64,000 bases of DNA from Paraphoma chrysanthemicola (Eukaryota; Ascomycota; Dothideomycetes; Pleosporales; Phaeosphaeriaceae), in contig JAGMWG010000022.1 of NCBI GenBank assembly GCA_020744225.1, forward strand, positions 310,001 to 374,000, given 5' to 3'. Below, piece after piece: positions 29,640 to 41,384 of this stretch. Below the pieces are notes generated by a model, which saw nothing but the letters and a program-made list of their open reading frames with translations, had not been told where the DNA came from and did not search any database. Position numbers and translations under genes: made by a program. The number at the start of each line of letters is the position of its first letter. Positions within the stretch are counted from its first letter, which is position 1.

Positions 29640-32135
29640 ATGCCATTTGCGGTTTCCATCGGAGACGCCTTTTTATTGGCCAAACTGGCCCTGAAAATAG
29701 CTCAAGCATTTACGAAGGGCAGGAAGTCGGCACCAGCCGAGTTTCGAGAAGTGGAAAGTCAGCTATATTCTCTCAGCGCAGCTTTGGATGCCCTAAGAGC
29801 ATCAAGAGAGTCAGACACCAACTCGCCCCTACTCGTCGACGTCTCCCAACTTCCGGGAAATATCCCAACGCATCACAGAGATAACCAAGATATTGTACTC
29901 GGTATGTTAGGTAGTTGCAAAGCTACACTTAATCACCTCGAATCCATTGTCGCGAAATACAGCATCCTAGGGACCGCGACTGATGCAGAATGCCCGCGGT
30001 TGAAGCGATGGAGTCGGGATCTGAAAGCAAACTGGAAGAAGATTGCATGGACAACCGAGGGTGGTGATCTAATCACGCTCAAAAGCAACTTAACTATTCA
30101 GACAAACAGCCTGAATCTTGTTCTCGGCGTGGTAATCAAGTAAGGATCATCCAAGCGCTACCATCCGTACCGCTGACACCGTTTAGTTCCAAAGCCAACC
30201 GACTACAGGATGGCATGGACCATATCTCAACAATGTTGACTGACATACACACATGGTTTGCGGATAACTTGAAGGACACAGCTGCAGTGACCCTTGTTAC
30301 GACCACATCAACTCCGGTGGACACACCAGCAGCTCCATTGACAGACCTCCACTTCACGCTATATGAGCACTCTGGACATGAATCCAAGCAGATATGCCCC
30401 CGAGCGTCCCTTCACGGAAAGTCTATAGGAAGTTTCTCCAGCACGTCCTTAAAGATTAGCCAGCTCTTCAACTGTGGTTGCACTTTCTCTACTAGCGACC
30501 CCAACAATCACAAGGCTGCTGTGGAGGCGTACGGATGTAAATAGCTCGCTTGATGCCCACTCTGACGACGGAAAAACTGACGACCCTTGGAAGTGTCTCC
30601 ACTCAGCTTTCCGACGAGGATTGCTGGCAACGAGAGGTCGTGGCTACTCTACAAGGTCACTGACAAAGCGACAAATCAGCTTGTATCTTTGCTGATCAAG
30701 GGCGTCTCACGAGATGGTCAGTTTAGCTATCACCGAGCACTTCCAGCTCAAGAACGCACTCTAATCCTGCTAGTCATGTACGACTTCGAAGAATTGTTAT
30801 TGCACAGTCTTAGCGTCGTCCAAGCAAGAGATATGTTGCGCCGCAGCATGAGCACGGGACTTGTGCATGTTTCATCAGTAGAAACACAGTTTCCGAAAGC
30901 CCATCTACTAGATGTCATCAGGTATTGCATTCGAGATCCATGTCGACTTTTCAACACTAATCACAGTTGACACATCTCAGCGACGTACCCTCCACGAAAC
31001 AAAACATTTCCAGCGCCAAGTTCACCTCAGGGAACATGAAATATATCCGCGATTCGATCAGCTCCGTCCAAATAATGCACTACAAGTCTATTGACCTGAG
31101 AAGTATACTGGACACCCCAGCCCTGCCACAGAGCATGTTCGAACAGGACAGCAGCGCAGAAGTACTGATAGTCTATCGAAATAGACACAGCGGTGAAGGA
31201 GGAGACGTCGTCCGAACAATATTGCACCGTAAGTATGCCCCTTGTTCGGCATCCCCATAAAACGCTAATATCTCCAAGTCAAGTGGAACTCTGAGACGAA
31301 GCATCGTAACGGGGACAGCATCGTGGAGGTTAAGGATATCGACTGCACTAGCTTCGATGCGATGGATAAACCGCATCCTACCACATCCGTAGCTGTTACC
31401 TTTGAGTTCGCGTCGCGGGAAGGTATACGAATCCGCTCCTCACACTATTAAGCTATGCTAAAAGTCTGATCCACAGCTGCTACCGATTTTCACAAAAAGC
31501 TAGAAGCCACACGGATGGAGCTTTTCATTATCCGTCTCAAGTTTCCACAAGACAATGAGAAAGTCATGCTTAGAGTGTTAGTTTTCCTCCAAGTACTAAA
31601 TTAGCTTATACTGACTACCTGACTCTTCTTGTCAGACAAGCCCAGGACGTACACACGGAACGAATGCACATCTCCGATGCGGAGATAACCATTCTTCAAA
31701 ACACCACTACGCAACGTTTCCGACTTGTCGTGCAAAGCAGGAATGGATATTCCATTCTCAGCCAAGACTGTAAATCATACTCAATACCTCTAGTAATGTT
31801 CAAGCACTGATCTATTCATAGTGAAAGAAGACTTTTTCCAGACCCTCGCTACCCACGGACAACCCAACTATAGCTCCACGACGTACGAGGTATATATCGA
31901 CGGTACCGGGAGAAGACGTGTGCACAAGTATCCGAATGGATTCACGCGTCTCGGATTTTCCGAAGTCAAGAGTCAGTAGCTACCATTCATCCACAACACT
32001 ATCGGGTAAACAACTAACGCACTGCGATACCTAGTCAATCAACTCTTTGCGATTGGCCTTGCGTCTTTGGGAGGGGCGCCTAGGCTTTTGGCTTCGGGGG
32101 AGCCGGAACGTATGCAAGATGTTGTCTGTACTTAG
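29640..32135 (+). CDS. Nine-exon protein with fungal STAND/PigL-type N-terminal domain
   Basis: Exons 29640-30139, 30187-30536, 30594-30921, 30981-31228, 31279-31422, 31477-31576, 31636-31769, 31822-31971 and 32035-32135 join in phase to give about 684 residues. Each intron is 45-60 nt with a visible branch site. The first 165 residues (MPFAVSIGDAFLLAKLALKI, then EFREVESQLYSLSAALDAL) match the helical N-terminal domain found on many fungal STAND-type and PigL-like proteins. A Thr/Pro-rich linker follows. The C-terminal 450 residues form a separate, probably beta-rich region (SWLLYKVTDKATNQ, SVAVTFEFAS, MHISDAEITILQ, YEVYIDGTGRRR) that I cannot assign. No NACHT, ankyrin or TPR repeats were seen, so it may be a stand-alone regulator. 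Function is unknown. Confidence 0.75.
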
Positions 32136-32908
32136 AGGTTGATGAGGGTATGTAAAACATACCTCCGCAACTCCATGATATATTCGCAGCATTCTACACA
32201 ATTCCTCCCTCAACCAATACCATTTCACATGTCCCATCTTCTCCAGCAGCATCATCATACCGTACCACACCATTTAAATCTCATTCCAACCACGCTCAAA
32301 TGCATAAATATATATATCCCCATTCCCTCGCACTCTTCTCTTCCCTCTCCCTTTTTCAGAACTACCCCATTGTTGCAAGTCAATACTCCAATTTGCGCTA
32401 TGGAGCACGTCACGCTTCTCGCCTTCGTCTTCGTTTGTGTGACTACGACAGTACCCCGTCACTTTTCCTGGGTGGCTTGTGCGGTACTACATTCGAATAG
32501 TGCACTGAGCCAGCTTGTGTCTGTTTATGTTTCACAAGACAGAAAGACAACCAGACCCATCCCATGTTTGTCATCGTTCGTGTGGCAGAGCAGTATCAAG
32601 GAGAGGCGAGTACACTGATACAAAACCCCGCTTGGTGCAAGGGAAATGCAAAAGCAAAGCATCAATAGTTCATTGAAATAAGACAAAGATAAACAATCGC
32701 GGAAACACGTGATCAAATATACCACAGACTCTTAATGAATGTGCAGGATATCATTGGATGAGGCTTGCGAAACGACATGCTGAATTGCTTTTGTAGGGTA
32801 TCAAGAAAAGGACACGTACATGTGTAGCAGCATGTACAATGAGAAATATGTAGCCATGCTCCAAAGTATGTAGGCGGTCGAACTTAGGTCATGTGTGTAG
32901 TTGCGAGT
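32136..32908. other. Intergenic region between convergent genes
   Basis: This is a 770-bp stretch between two 3' ends. Pyrimidine-rich sequence with ATATATATATCC near 32310 is visible. Open frames up to 159 codons overlap each other and match nothing known. I see no gene. Confidence 0.4.
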
Positions 32909-34166
32909 TCACTCAGAGTCGTCGCCCGCGCTATCATCTTTGTCGTCTCCGGAAGACTCGCCTTTGACGTCGTCGCTCACGTCGTCGTCATCGTCGTCCT
33001 CGCTCGACTCCTTGTCGTCTCCATCACCGCCATCTTGGTCCTCGCTGTCATCGGACAAGACCACTTTCTGCTGAGGCTTGGCTGCTGCAACAGCCGCAGC
33101 GCGACGCTTTGGTCGCCCGCCACCTGTTTCTCCAGATGTGCCCCAATGAGCCTCTGCTTCTTGGATAGCCGCGAGGTCTTTCTCAAACTCGCGCTTCTCC
33201 TTGATCTTGGCGGCCTTCTCGACTGAGTATTTCCCGTCCATGCCGACGTCTCTTAGCATGCTTTTCAGCACACTGATCTTCTCCTTGTTGGTGTCGCATT
33301 TGGACAGCTCTGGGTCCCTAGACCAGACCTTCCTGATGCCGCACTTGACCAACCAGCCTTGTAGTTGCTTCACTTCCGCTGCGTCGGGATCGTCATCGGT
33401 TTTCGCAGCCTTTGGTTTTGGTGGTGGCTTCGCAGCCTTCTTTGCCTTGGTGGCGGGCTCCTTCTTTTGGCGCGACTTCTTCTTGGGCTCCTCATCGATA
33501 AGGCTGGACAGTTCGCTCTCCGACAGGTCATCCTTGGTCTCTGGAGCTTTCGCGGCGGCCTTCTTCACCGGCGCCGGTGCTGGTTCATCGTCGTCCGAGT
33601 CCTCCGCGACCACCTTCTTGCCCCGCTGAACGAGCTTCTTCTTTGGTGGCTCGCTCTCAACGTCTGATATGTCATCGGCGGCGTCTGACAGCTCACTGAT
33701 GATGTCGTCGTCGTCCGAGTCGGTCTTTCTGCGCTTCTTGGGCTTCTTTGCTGGCACGGCTGCCTTGCGCTTCACTCCCTTGGCCTCGCTGGGTACCTTC
33801 GTCTTCTTCACGGCGGGTTTGGGTTTGGGTTTGGCTACCTTTTTCGGTGTCGGCTGCGGAGTGGCCTCAGCTTCGGGCTCTGGTGAGGCTTCAAGTTGCG
33901 CCTAATGCCGTCAAACTTGGCTAGTGGAATAGTCCAGATATGTGTCTTACCACCGCAGCATCAATGCCATCCCTACTCTTCTGCTTCCACCCAGCATCCG
34001 TCTTCAGGAATTCATCTGGAAGGCCAAGCTCCTTCTCGGCGCGTGCTCGGACACGCTTCAAGGTGAGCTCCTCGGTCTTGCCCGACTTGTGGATGGCAAT
34101 TACAACGTCGCGTAGCTTCTTCGATATCACCGCGTCAGAGGGGCGGTCTGCATCGGAGTCGGACAT
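32909..34166 (-). CDS. HIRIP3-like chromatin protein (DEK_C domain, CHZ-like core, acidic tail)
   Basis: Exons 34166-33951 and 33901-32909 give about 402 residues. The N-terminal 70 residues resemble a DEK C-terminal domain (ISKKLRDVVIAIHKSGKTEE, then KELGLPDEFLKTDAGWK), a small helical nucleic-acid/chromatin module. A long Lys/Pro and acidic linker follows. A conserved core at about residues 230-310 (LQGWLVKCGIRKVWSRD, LKSMLRDVGMDGKYS) matches the region of HIRIP3 and fungal relatives near their histone-binding CHZ motif. The end is strongly acidic (runs of Asp/Glu/Ser), typical of histone chaperones. A nuclear role in H2A/H2B handling is likely by family. It is divergent from trehalose-6-phosphate synthase. 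Confidence 0.72.
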
Positions 34167-34985
34167 GGCGCGTCGTGGTCGTGGTGAATTGATCGACGCG
34201 ACAGGCGCGCTGCTATGGCGTAGCGATCAGGCTAGGGCAGGCACGACCCGGCAGCTTCACTCTAGCGCAACACGTGATTGGCGGGGCACCAATGGCGTGC
34301 ACCGGCTGCACGTCTACCCAAGAATCTGGTCGTAGAATCAAGGTCGAAATGCCACACTTAGCTCTGAATATCTTCTTAGACCCTGACATGTGCCAGCTGT
34401 CAGTGCCCATCAAAAGCACTTACTGTGTCGGCCCTCGTGCGGCCCCGCAGGCTGACGGCGTGGTCTGTGTTGCATGGGGTGCTTGGATCCCAGCAACCGA
34501 CGTCACACTTATTTCCATGCAAGTTTGCGAGCTGCCTTCACTTCGCAAGTAAATAAAGCCTACCGCCCCCGTCCGCGCCACACGTGCATGCCGCCAGTCC
34601 CGCTACTTTCTAGTGCTACCTATCCCTAAGCTATTTCGACCCTTGCTGCAGCCCCAGCTTCAAGATTCTGCACCTGTCCCAAGCCGGTCGCATCCCAGAA
34701 GCTGCGAGAACCCACTTCTGTACCGAGCGGGCCCTGACCCTCAATATCATTCTTTCGTCACACAAAAACAGTGCCGCGAATTTAAACTCGCCGCTTGCCT
34801 GCCTCACGCGCAGGAGCCACGTTACCCATCTGCTTCCCCGCCGCAAGCTTTGCGACACGGTGCGCTGACCTCTCGCTACGCCCTCGCTCCTCCGCGGACG
34901 AGCTACAGAACCTACAAATCCCGCCGCGACCTCTCACCTGCAATACCCCGCCTCATACCTAGAAACCAACATATATACTACAAAC
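34167..34985. promoter_or_regulatory. Divergent promoter of the HIRIP3-like gene and tps1
   Basis: This 819-bp stretch separates the starts at 34166 and 34986. CACGTG-containing words occur near 34269 and 34580. The latter part is C-rich with a pyrimidine-rich 5' UTR typical of highly expressed fungal genes. Frames that are open here (for example 34613-35086) overlap the tps1 start in another frame and are rejected. No stress-response element cluster was noticed. Confidence 0.35.
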
Positions 34986-36846
34986 ATGGTCGACGCGCCT
35001 ACGAAATTGATACGGAAGAAGAACGAGGAGGGGCGCCTCTTGCTTGTCTCAAATCGCTTGCCCATCACAATCAAGCGCTCCGATGAGGGCAAGTACGAGA
35101 TGTCCATGTCCTCGGGTGGACTGGTCAGTGGTCTGAGTGGTCTATCGAAGACCACTACCTTCCAATGGTATGGCTGGCCAGGCCTGGAAGTCCCCGAAGA
35201 CGAGGTCAAGCAGTTGGAGGGCCAGCTGCGAGAAGAATACAATGCAGTCCCCATCATGCTGGACGACGAGCTCGCGGACCGGCATTACAATGGCTTCTCA
35301 AGTGAGACCACCCCAAGTGAGCGAGCCCTTGTTATGTTCAGGAGCTAATTTGCAGACGCGATCATGTGGCCGCTCTTCCACTACCATCCCGGCGAGATTA
35401 CCTTCGACGAATCGGCCTGGGAGGGATATACAGAGGCGAATCGGCTTTTCGCAAAGGCCGTCGCAAAGGACGTGAAGGATAATGATATGGTATGGGTGCA
35501 TGACTACCACCTCATGCTGATGCCAGCAATGCTGCGCGAGGAGCTTGGTGACACCAGGAAAAATGTCAAGATCGGCTTCTTCCTTCACACGCCTTTCCCG
35601 TCCTCCGAGATTTACCGCATTCTCCCAGTACGAAATGAGATCCTGCTCGGTGTTCTACACTGCGACCTTATCGGCTTCCACACGTACGATTACGCGCGAC
35701 ATTTCCTCAGCAGTTGCTCGCGCATCCTGTGAGTATTCACTAAAGTCATTTTACATACCCAGACTGACAAAGCCAAGTGGTCTTGCAACCACCCCAAATG
35801 GGGTGGAGTTCCAGGGCAAAGTCGTAACTGTCGGCGCATTCCCCATTGGTATCGACCCCGAGAAGTTCGACGAGGGTCTGCAGAAACCCAAGGTCCAAGA
35901 ACGCATCGCCGCGCTAGAGAAGAAGTTCCAGGGCGTGAAGCTGATCGTCGGCGTCGATCGCCTGGACTACATCAAGGGTGTACCGCAGAAGTTGCATGCC
36001 CTCGAGGTCTTCCTGACCGAGCATCCGGAGTGGATTGGCAAGGTCGTCCTAGTACAGGTCGCGGTCCCTTCAAGACAAGATGTCGAAGAATACCAAAATC
36101 TCCGCGCCGTCGTCAACGAGCTTGTCGGCCGCATCAACGGCAAATTCGGCACCATCGAGTTCATGCCCATTCACTTCATGCACAAATCGGTCTCTTTTGA
36201 CGAGCTCATCGCGCTGTACTCTGTCTCGGACGTCTGCCTCGTCTCTTCAACGCGCGACGGCATGAACTTGGTGTCCTACGAATACATCGCAACACAGGAG
36301 AAACGCCACGGCGTCATGATCTTGTCCGAGTTCACAGGTGCCGCACAGAGCTTGAACGGCAGTTTGATCGTCAACCCATGGAATACCGAGGAGCTCGCCG
36401 ATGCTATCCACGACGCAGTTACCATGGGCGATGAGCAGCGAAACATGAACTATCAGAAGCTGTCAAAGTACATACGGAAATATACCAGGTATGTGGATCT
36501 TGCCCATTAATTATTACTTCTTCTAATTGCATGCAGTGCCTGGTGGGGCGAGTCGTTCGTCACCGAGCTTAGGAGGATCTCGGAGACCGCAGACCGCAAA
36601 ATCCGCTACACAAGCGCGAACAACTCAAGACCCGTGACCGGCGCCGGCGGAATTGAGAAGAAGCCCGAAGAGAAGAAGGTCGATACTCCCGCCAACGGCG
36701 CGCCCGTTCCATCACAAGACACCATCCCAACAAAGGACAAGGAATCAGACCCCGCCGCCGCCGTCGAAGCCAACGCCGAAGCCAATCTCGAAAAGTCCGA
36801 ACCCGTAAACCTTCCCATCCACCCCCAAAAGGCCGCGACTCAGTAG
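34986..36846 (+). CDS. tps1: Trehalose-6-phosphate synthase
   Basis: Exons 34986-35301, 35356-35728, 35778-36488 and 36537-36846 join in phase to give 569 residues. It is a GT20 glucosyltransferase that makes trehalose-6-phosphate from UDP-glucose and glucose-6-phosphate in the cytosol. Hallmarks are LLLVSNRLPITI at the start, GLVSGLSGL, FQWYGWPG, VWVHDYHLMLMP, GVDRLDYIKGVPQKL (phosphate and UDP-glucose binding) and STRDGMNLVSYEY. There is no phosphatase domain, so it is the Tps1 type rather than Tps2. The catalytic core ends near residue 500. A 70-residue tail rich in Lys, Glu, Ala and Pro follows; Tps1 of Aspergillus and yeast is shorter (about 495-520). The tail is probably disordered. Confidence 0.95.
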
Positions 36847-37749
36847 TCCTCCCCTTCCATTCCTCTCCAGATGGACTACCGTGATAGTCTCCTCCTCTTC
36901 CCGTTTTTAGATGACATAGCATGCGACGGCAGTCTGGCGTGAAGGCACTTTTGCTTGGTTAGAACTCAGTACGGCTGTAGCTTCCAGCCCGAATGGCTTG
37001 GGATGGGAATAAGATTAGATTCCTTGTAAATGAATGACATGGCTTGATATGAGTACGATGAATACGTTATGCGTGGTGTGTTGTTGTGTTGTCATGTGCC
37101 GTTTTCACTCGAGGGAGATGAAATTGGTGATTGTTTCATGGAATGGGTATGCTGGGATGTGGTTGGGGATGGTTTATAGTTTGAAAGGCAGTGGGGAGGC
37201 GAGGAGGATGTCGTGTGGAGATTACGCAGCAAGGTGGAGCTGACTATAATTTGAAATACTTCTTAGTACACTATTAATCTGCTAATCATGCATCCCGTAA
37301 TCGGCAGGATGTTCTAGATCGAAGGTACTTTGTCTTTGATGATGGATTGGAGTACGGCGCGGTAGGGTGAGATGGGATAATTGCGGATGGCAATGGGGTT
37401 GGGATTGGTCGAGGGACTAGGTGGGATGAGGAAATGGCGGGTTAGGGATTGAGGAGATGTGTAAGGGTGAAATTAAGGAGTGAAATAGGATGGGATGGTA
37501 TAGGATGGGAGTGCATGGGTTACAGGAGACAAGTGACAGGGGACTACTCTTGAAAGAGGGAATTGTAATGTGATTGGCCTGCAATTTACCTGCGTGGCGA
37601 TGAGATGAACAGAAATGAACGCTTGCAATTCAAACTTCTAAATGATCTTTCCAATTCTCGAATGATTCTGCAGTTCGCAGCCTCAATCCAAACTCCATGT
37701 CATCTTCTCACGACATTTCCAATCTGTCACGCATTCAATCTGTCTAGTC
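36847..37749. other. Region between convergent genes
   Basis: This is the 3' UTR of tps1 and of the subtilase. From about 37370 to 37540 the plus strand is purine-rich, with many GGGATGGGAT-like words, a simple-sequence drift rather than a clean array. No gene is supported. Confidence 0.4.
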
Positions 37750-40700
37750 TTACCACTCACAAAACACAACCGCATACTCTTTCGTCTCCCAGTTCCACCC
37801 GCCACAACTCCCCGGCGTCTCATCCATCCGCTTACTATCCGCATGACACGCGATCCCCTTTCCACCACACCACAACATGCCGGCATTGCCCTTGCCAGTC
37901 TTCTCATTCTCACCCTGGCCATCATTCTTGTATTCGCAGTCCTCGCCGTGGACCTTGATCGCAAAAGTGCCTACCGGCCACGGTGCCGTCTTGTCGTCTC
38001 TAAGCCCGTCGTTGGTCTTGAATATTCGGAGTGGTTTGGATTCTGAGCATTGGACGGATTTGCTGACGGAGGTTTCGTAGAAACGCCAGGAGTAGTCTGC
38101 GCCGTTGTCGATGACGTAGCGGTAGATGATTGAGAGGGCTTTTGTTGGTGCGGAAGGCGGTGTTGATGCAGGAGGAGGAGCGGGAGGGCTATTGGAGCTT
38201 GCGCCCGCGCTTTCGTGGTCTTCCTTCTTTGCGCCGTTCCAGATCATGCGGATTTGCTTCCCGCTGGCTTCGTCGTTGGCTTCATGGCGCGCCCAGGCAG
38301 AGTCACCGGATACGAGGTATCTTCGGATCTCTTCGACGCGCTGGGCACCTTGGAGGCCAGCCCATCGTCCGTTGACGGAGTCTTGGGTGAGGTAGGTGGC
38401 AATGAGGCCAGCGACTTGAGGAGCGGCTGTTTGGAGTAAGTCGAGCACCCACATGGTAGTTGTACACGAGCAGGGAATCGAAATTGTACTTACCATAGGA
38501 GGTGCCGGTGCACAGTCTCTCTCCCGAATCGAAGCCTCCTTTAGACAAACTCAAGATACTATGTCCAGGTGCATATATTGTAAGCTGATCGCCATACCGA
38601 GATTGTGTCACGCGCTTGCCTTCAAAGTCTGCCGCACCGACGAGGATGAGAGGAAGGGACTGGCTTGCATATATTTGAGGCACTGTGTCAATGTGAGGCC
38701 GATTAGAACCTTCCTCAGGAAGATTGTTGCCAGCTGCAAGGACTACGGGTACGCCCATTTCCGTGAGCTGAGTCAAAGGCGTTTCGTAAATAGCCTTGTA
38801 AGATAAATCTGCCTTGGCTTGCTCATAGTTGATGGCCTGCGGCGACCCGACGGACATCAGAACAACGCTCCGCTCTGCCCGACCCGGATTCTGCCTCATG
38901 TGATCTACGACAAGTCGAAGACCTGCGCTGTCATCGGACACGAATTTGGACGCTTTTACCACGATAAGAGTCGCCTACACATACGAGTTAGAATTCGCTG
39001 ACATGAAATTCCAATGACTGAGAGGTTCTTCAGTCAGATAGTTCTCAGGACAAGCTCTCCGAGAAAGGAGGCACGTGTCAAGCAGCACTACAAGCTAACT
39101 AGCTCGCAACTGTAGTGATAGAGATAGCGACTCACGCTCTTTGCTACGCCAAAGCGCGTACCAAGTGCTTTTGCTGCGATAATGGTGCCGTGAGAGTCTA
39201 TCTCGTGATTATCGTCTGCCTGGGGGTCCTCGCCCCCATCAATGGATGGCTGCGTTTGTAGTACAACAATATTGTCGTAATTGTTACCGTCGGGGTGGAA
39301 TTCCTCCACAAAATCCCGCTGACGAAGTAAGTATGTTGTTAGAAGAGAAACTAGGACATGAAGAAGCTCACATTTAAAACCGATACTTGGACACCTCTGT
39401 CGTAAACGTAGATAAATGTGCCCTTTCCGGGTTCCGCCACATGAACGAAATCTCGTAATTGGTCGAGATTTGCACCTCTTGATCCCAACGAGAATTAATA
39501 CGATTCGGAACACAAAAGCCGGTAGAGTGCATACCTGTATTAACTATTCATCCGTAAAGCTTTGTCATCCGTCCCTTGCTTCACCCATCGATTCGCCCGT
39601 GGTAGAAGAGTGTTGGGAATTTTTGGCTGTTCATCCGTGAGTTGCAGAGGCCAAGTCGGATAGCCATGATCCAATGCTCGGAAATATGTCTTGATTTCAT
39701 CAAGTTTTATTTGCGCAACATCTTTCCGACTTTCGACCTCTTTTTTTGCTGCCTCATTTAGCCAAATGCCATACCAGCCTACAACTTTGTCGTCAGAGTC
39801 CTTGAACGGATAGAACTTCGTGCCGCTCTGTTTCTTAGACTCAAGGAATTTTTGCAGAGGTTCTGTATCGGTGCCGTTCAACATGACCAAGTAGCTTTGA
39901 AAGTCGCGGGGTACCAAATTTGGATTATTCGGGGTTGCTTCTGCTTTTCCCTCTGCGTCTTCTCGTCTTGCAGATACTGGCAGATGATCGGCTTCGTCGT
40001 GTGAGTCGGCAGAAGCCTGGAAATCATAGGCCTTTGCTTTAGTGCGGACAAACTCAATTTCTTCGTGTTTCTCAACTTCAGCCTTCGCTATATCATCCAG
40101 CATTACACCAGACCACACTGCGAGATGTTTGTTGTTCGTGGCGAAGGGCCAGAACTTCGTTCCGGCTTGTACTTTGGAGCTTAGGAAAGCTTCTATTGCC
40201 TTCAGATCTGTTATTTTCCTAGCGATTACGACATAATCCTGTACGTCCCGGCGAGATAGGTCAGCATAGTCCCTTGGCTCGTTTCGAGGATGACTCGTGG
40301 TGAGTCCTGCATCTTCTTCCGAGTCTCCTCGTTTCATGGGTTTCGCCAGCTGTTCGTCGTTGCCTCTTGAGGATGACGAAGCTCCGAGGACGTCCCCCTG
40401 TTCGCTGATAAAAACTCTCTGGATACTTTCATGGCTTTCTACCTCCGCTTTGGCCGCATCGTCCAGAATCAGCCCATGCCAGATAGCCACGTTTTCGTCG
40501 TTGTCATTGTTTGGAGAAGGCCAAAAGTCGGTGCCAGGCCGAACTTTTGATTTCAGGAAGTCTTCCAGAGCCTTGATATCGGTCACATGTTCTGCTACGA
40601 CTACGTAGGTTTTATCATCACGAAGTGACAGATCAGGATGGATATTTGAAGCGCCTGTGGAGGGCGATGGAGCTGGGTGATCCGCGCCGCTCGTTTGAGA

Positions 40701-41384
40701 TCTGTGATCGTACGGGTTCTCTCGCCGGGCATGATCGCTGCTAGACATTTCGTCGAAGGAATGATACATCCGGGAAGGCTGTACTTTCGCAACACCTTCA
40801 TGTTCCTCGACATCTTTCTTCGCTGCTTCATCTAGCCATACGCCAAGCCAGCCCTTTATTTTCTCGTCCGTTCCGCGTAGAGGGGCAAATTTCGTGCCCG
40901 GCTGGGTCTTGGACTCGAGAAAGTCTTGCACAGACTGTGCGTCGCCAGTGCCTAGGATTACTGAGTACTGCATGAAGTCGGGACGATCCAAAGTTGGTGG
41001 GACGTCTGGAGACGTTGAACGCTTTCGAGGACGCCATGGCTCGACGCGATCAACGCCTGCAATCTTGCTGGCTCGGTCTACCACATCGCTGTCGGGCTGC
41101 ACCGTGATATGCCAGTAAATAGGCGTCTTTTGTGTCTTGAGAAATCGAATATCATCAGCAGACGAGTGAGGTAGCCGATAGGTAGGGAGCACTTCATCTT
41201 TACCACACAGGTCGACCAGTGCATCTTGAATTATTGTGAGCTGCACTTCTGGAGCGTCCGCTATCGGATAGACACGGTACGACGCCGTGTCAGTGTTTCT
41301 GGAAGACATGTCAGTTGAACCGCCCACGGCCAAGACTGAGATGAAGAGCTGCGCCCAAAAAGTAAAGACTAGAGTGAGCTGCAT
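37750..41384 (-). CDS. Secreted subtilisin-like protease with five propeptide-like modules
   Basis: Exons 41384-39545, 39475-39372, 39318-39136, 38974-38494 and 38426-37750 join in phase to give 1094 residues. A signal peptide is clear (QLTLVFTFWAQLFISVLAVG). Residues 35-118, 139-210, 259-330, 384-450 and 498-566 are five related modules with a pattern like YVVIARKITDLKAIEAFL...GTKFWPF...WSGVMLDDIAKAEVEKHEEI. The shape recalls inhibitor I9 / S8 propeptides, which end near ...VEPDQ-type strands. The S8 catalytic domain follows, with Asp639 in YVYDRGV, His691 in DSHGTIIA, Asn792 in VVLAAGN and Ser868 in GTSYAAPQVAG (the Ser lies just before intron 4), so it should be active. A Cys-containing C-terminal domain of about 130 residues (GGWNWETKEY near its end) is unassigned. 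Confidence 0.82.

Noticed and set aside
33201..33629. Hydrophobic plus-strand frame that looks like a membrane protein
   Set aside because: It is antisense to the Lys/Glu-rich HIRIP3-like gene; Lys/Glu codons read backwards give Phe/Leu.
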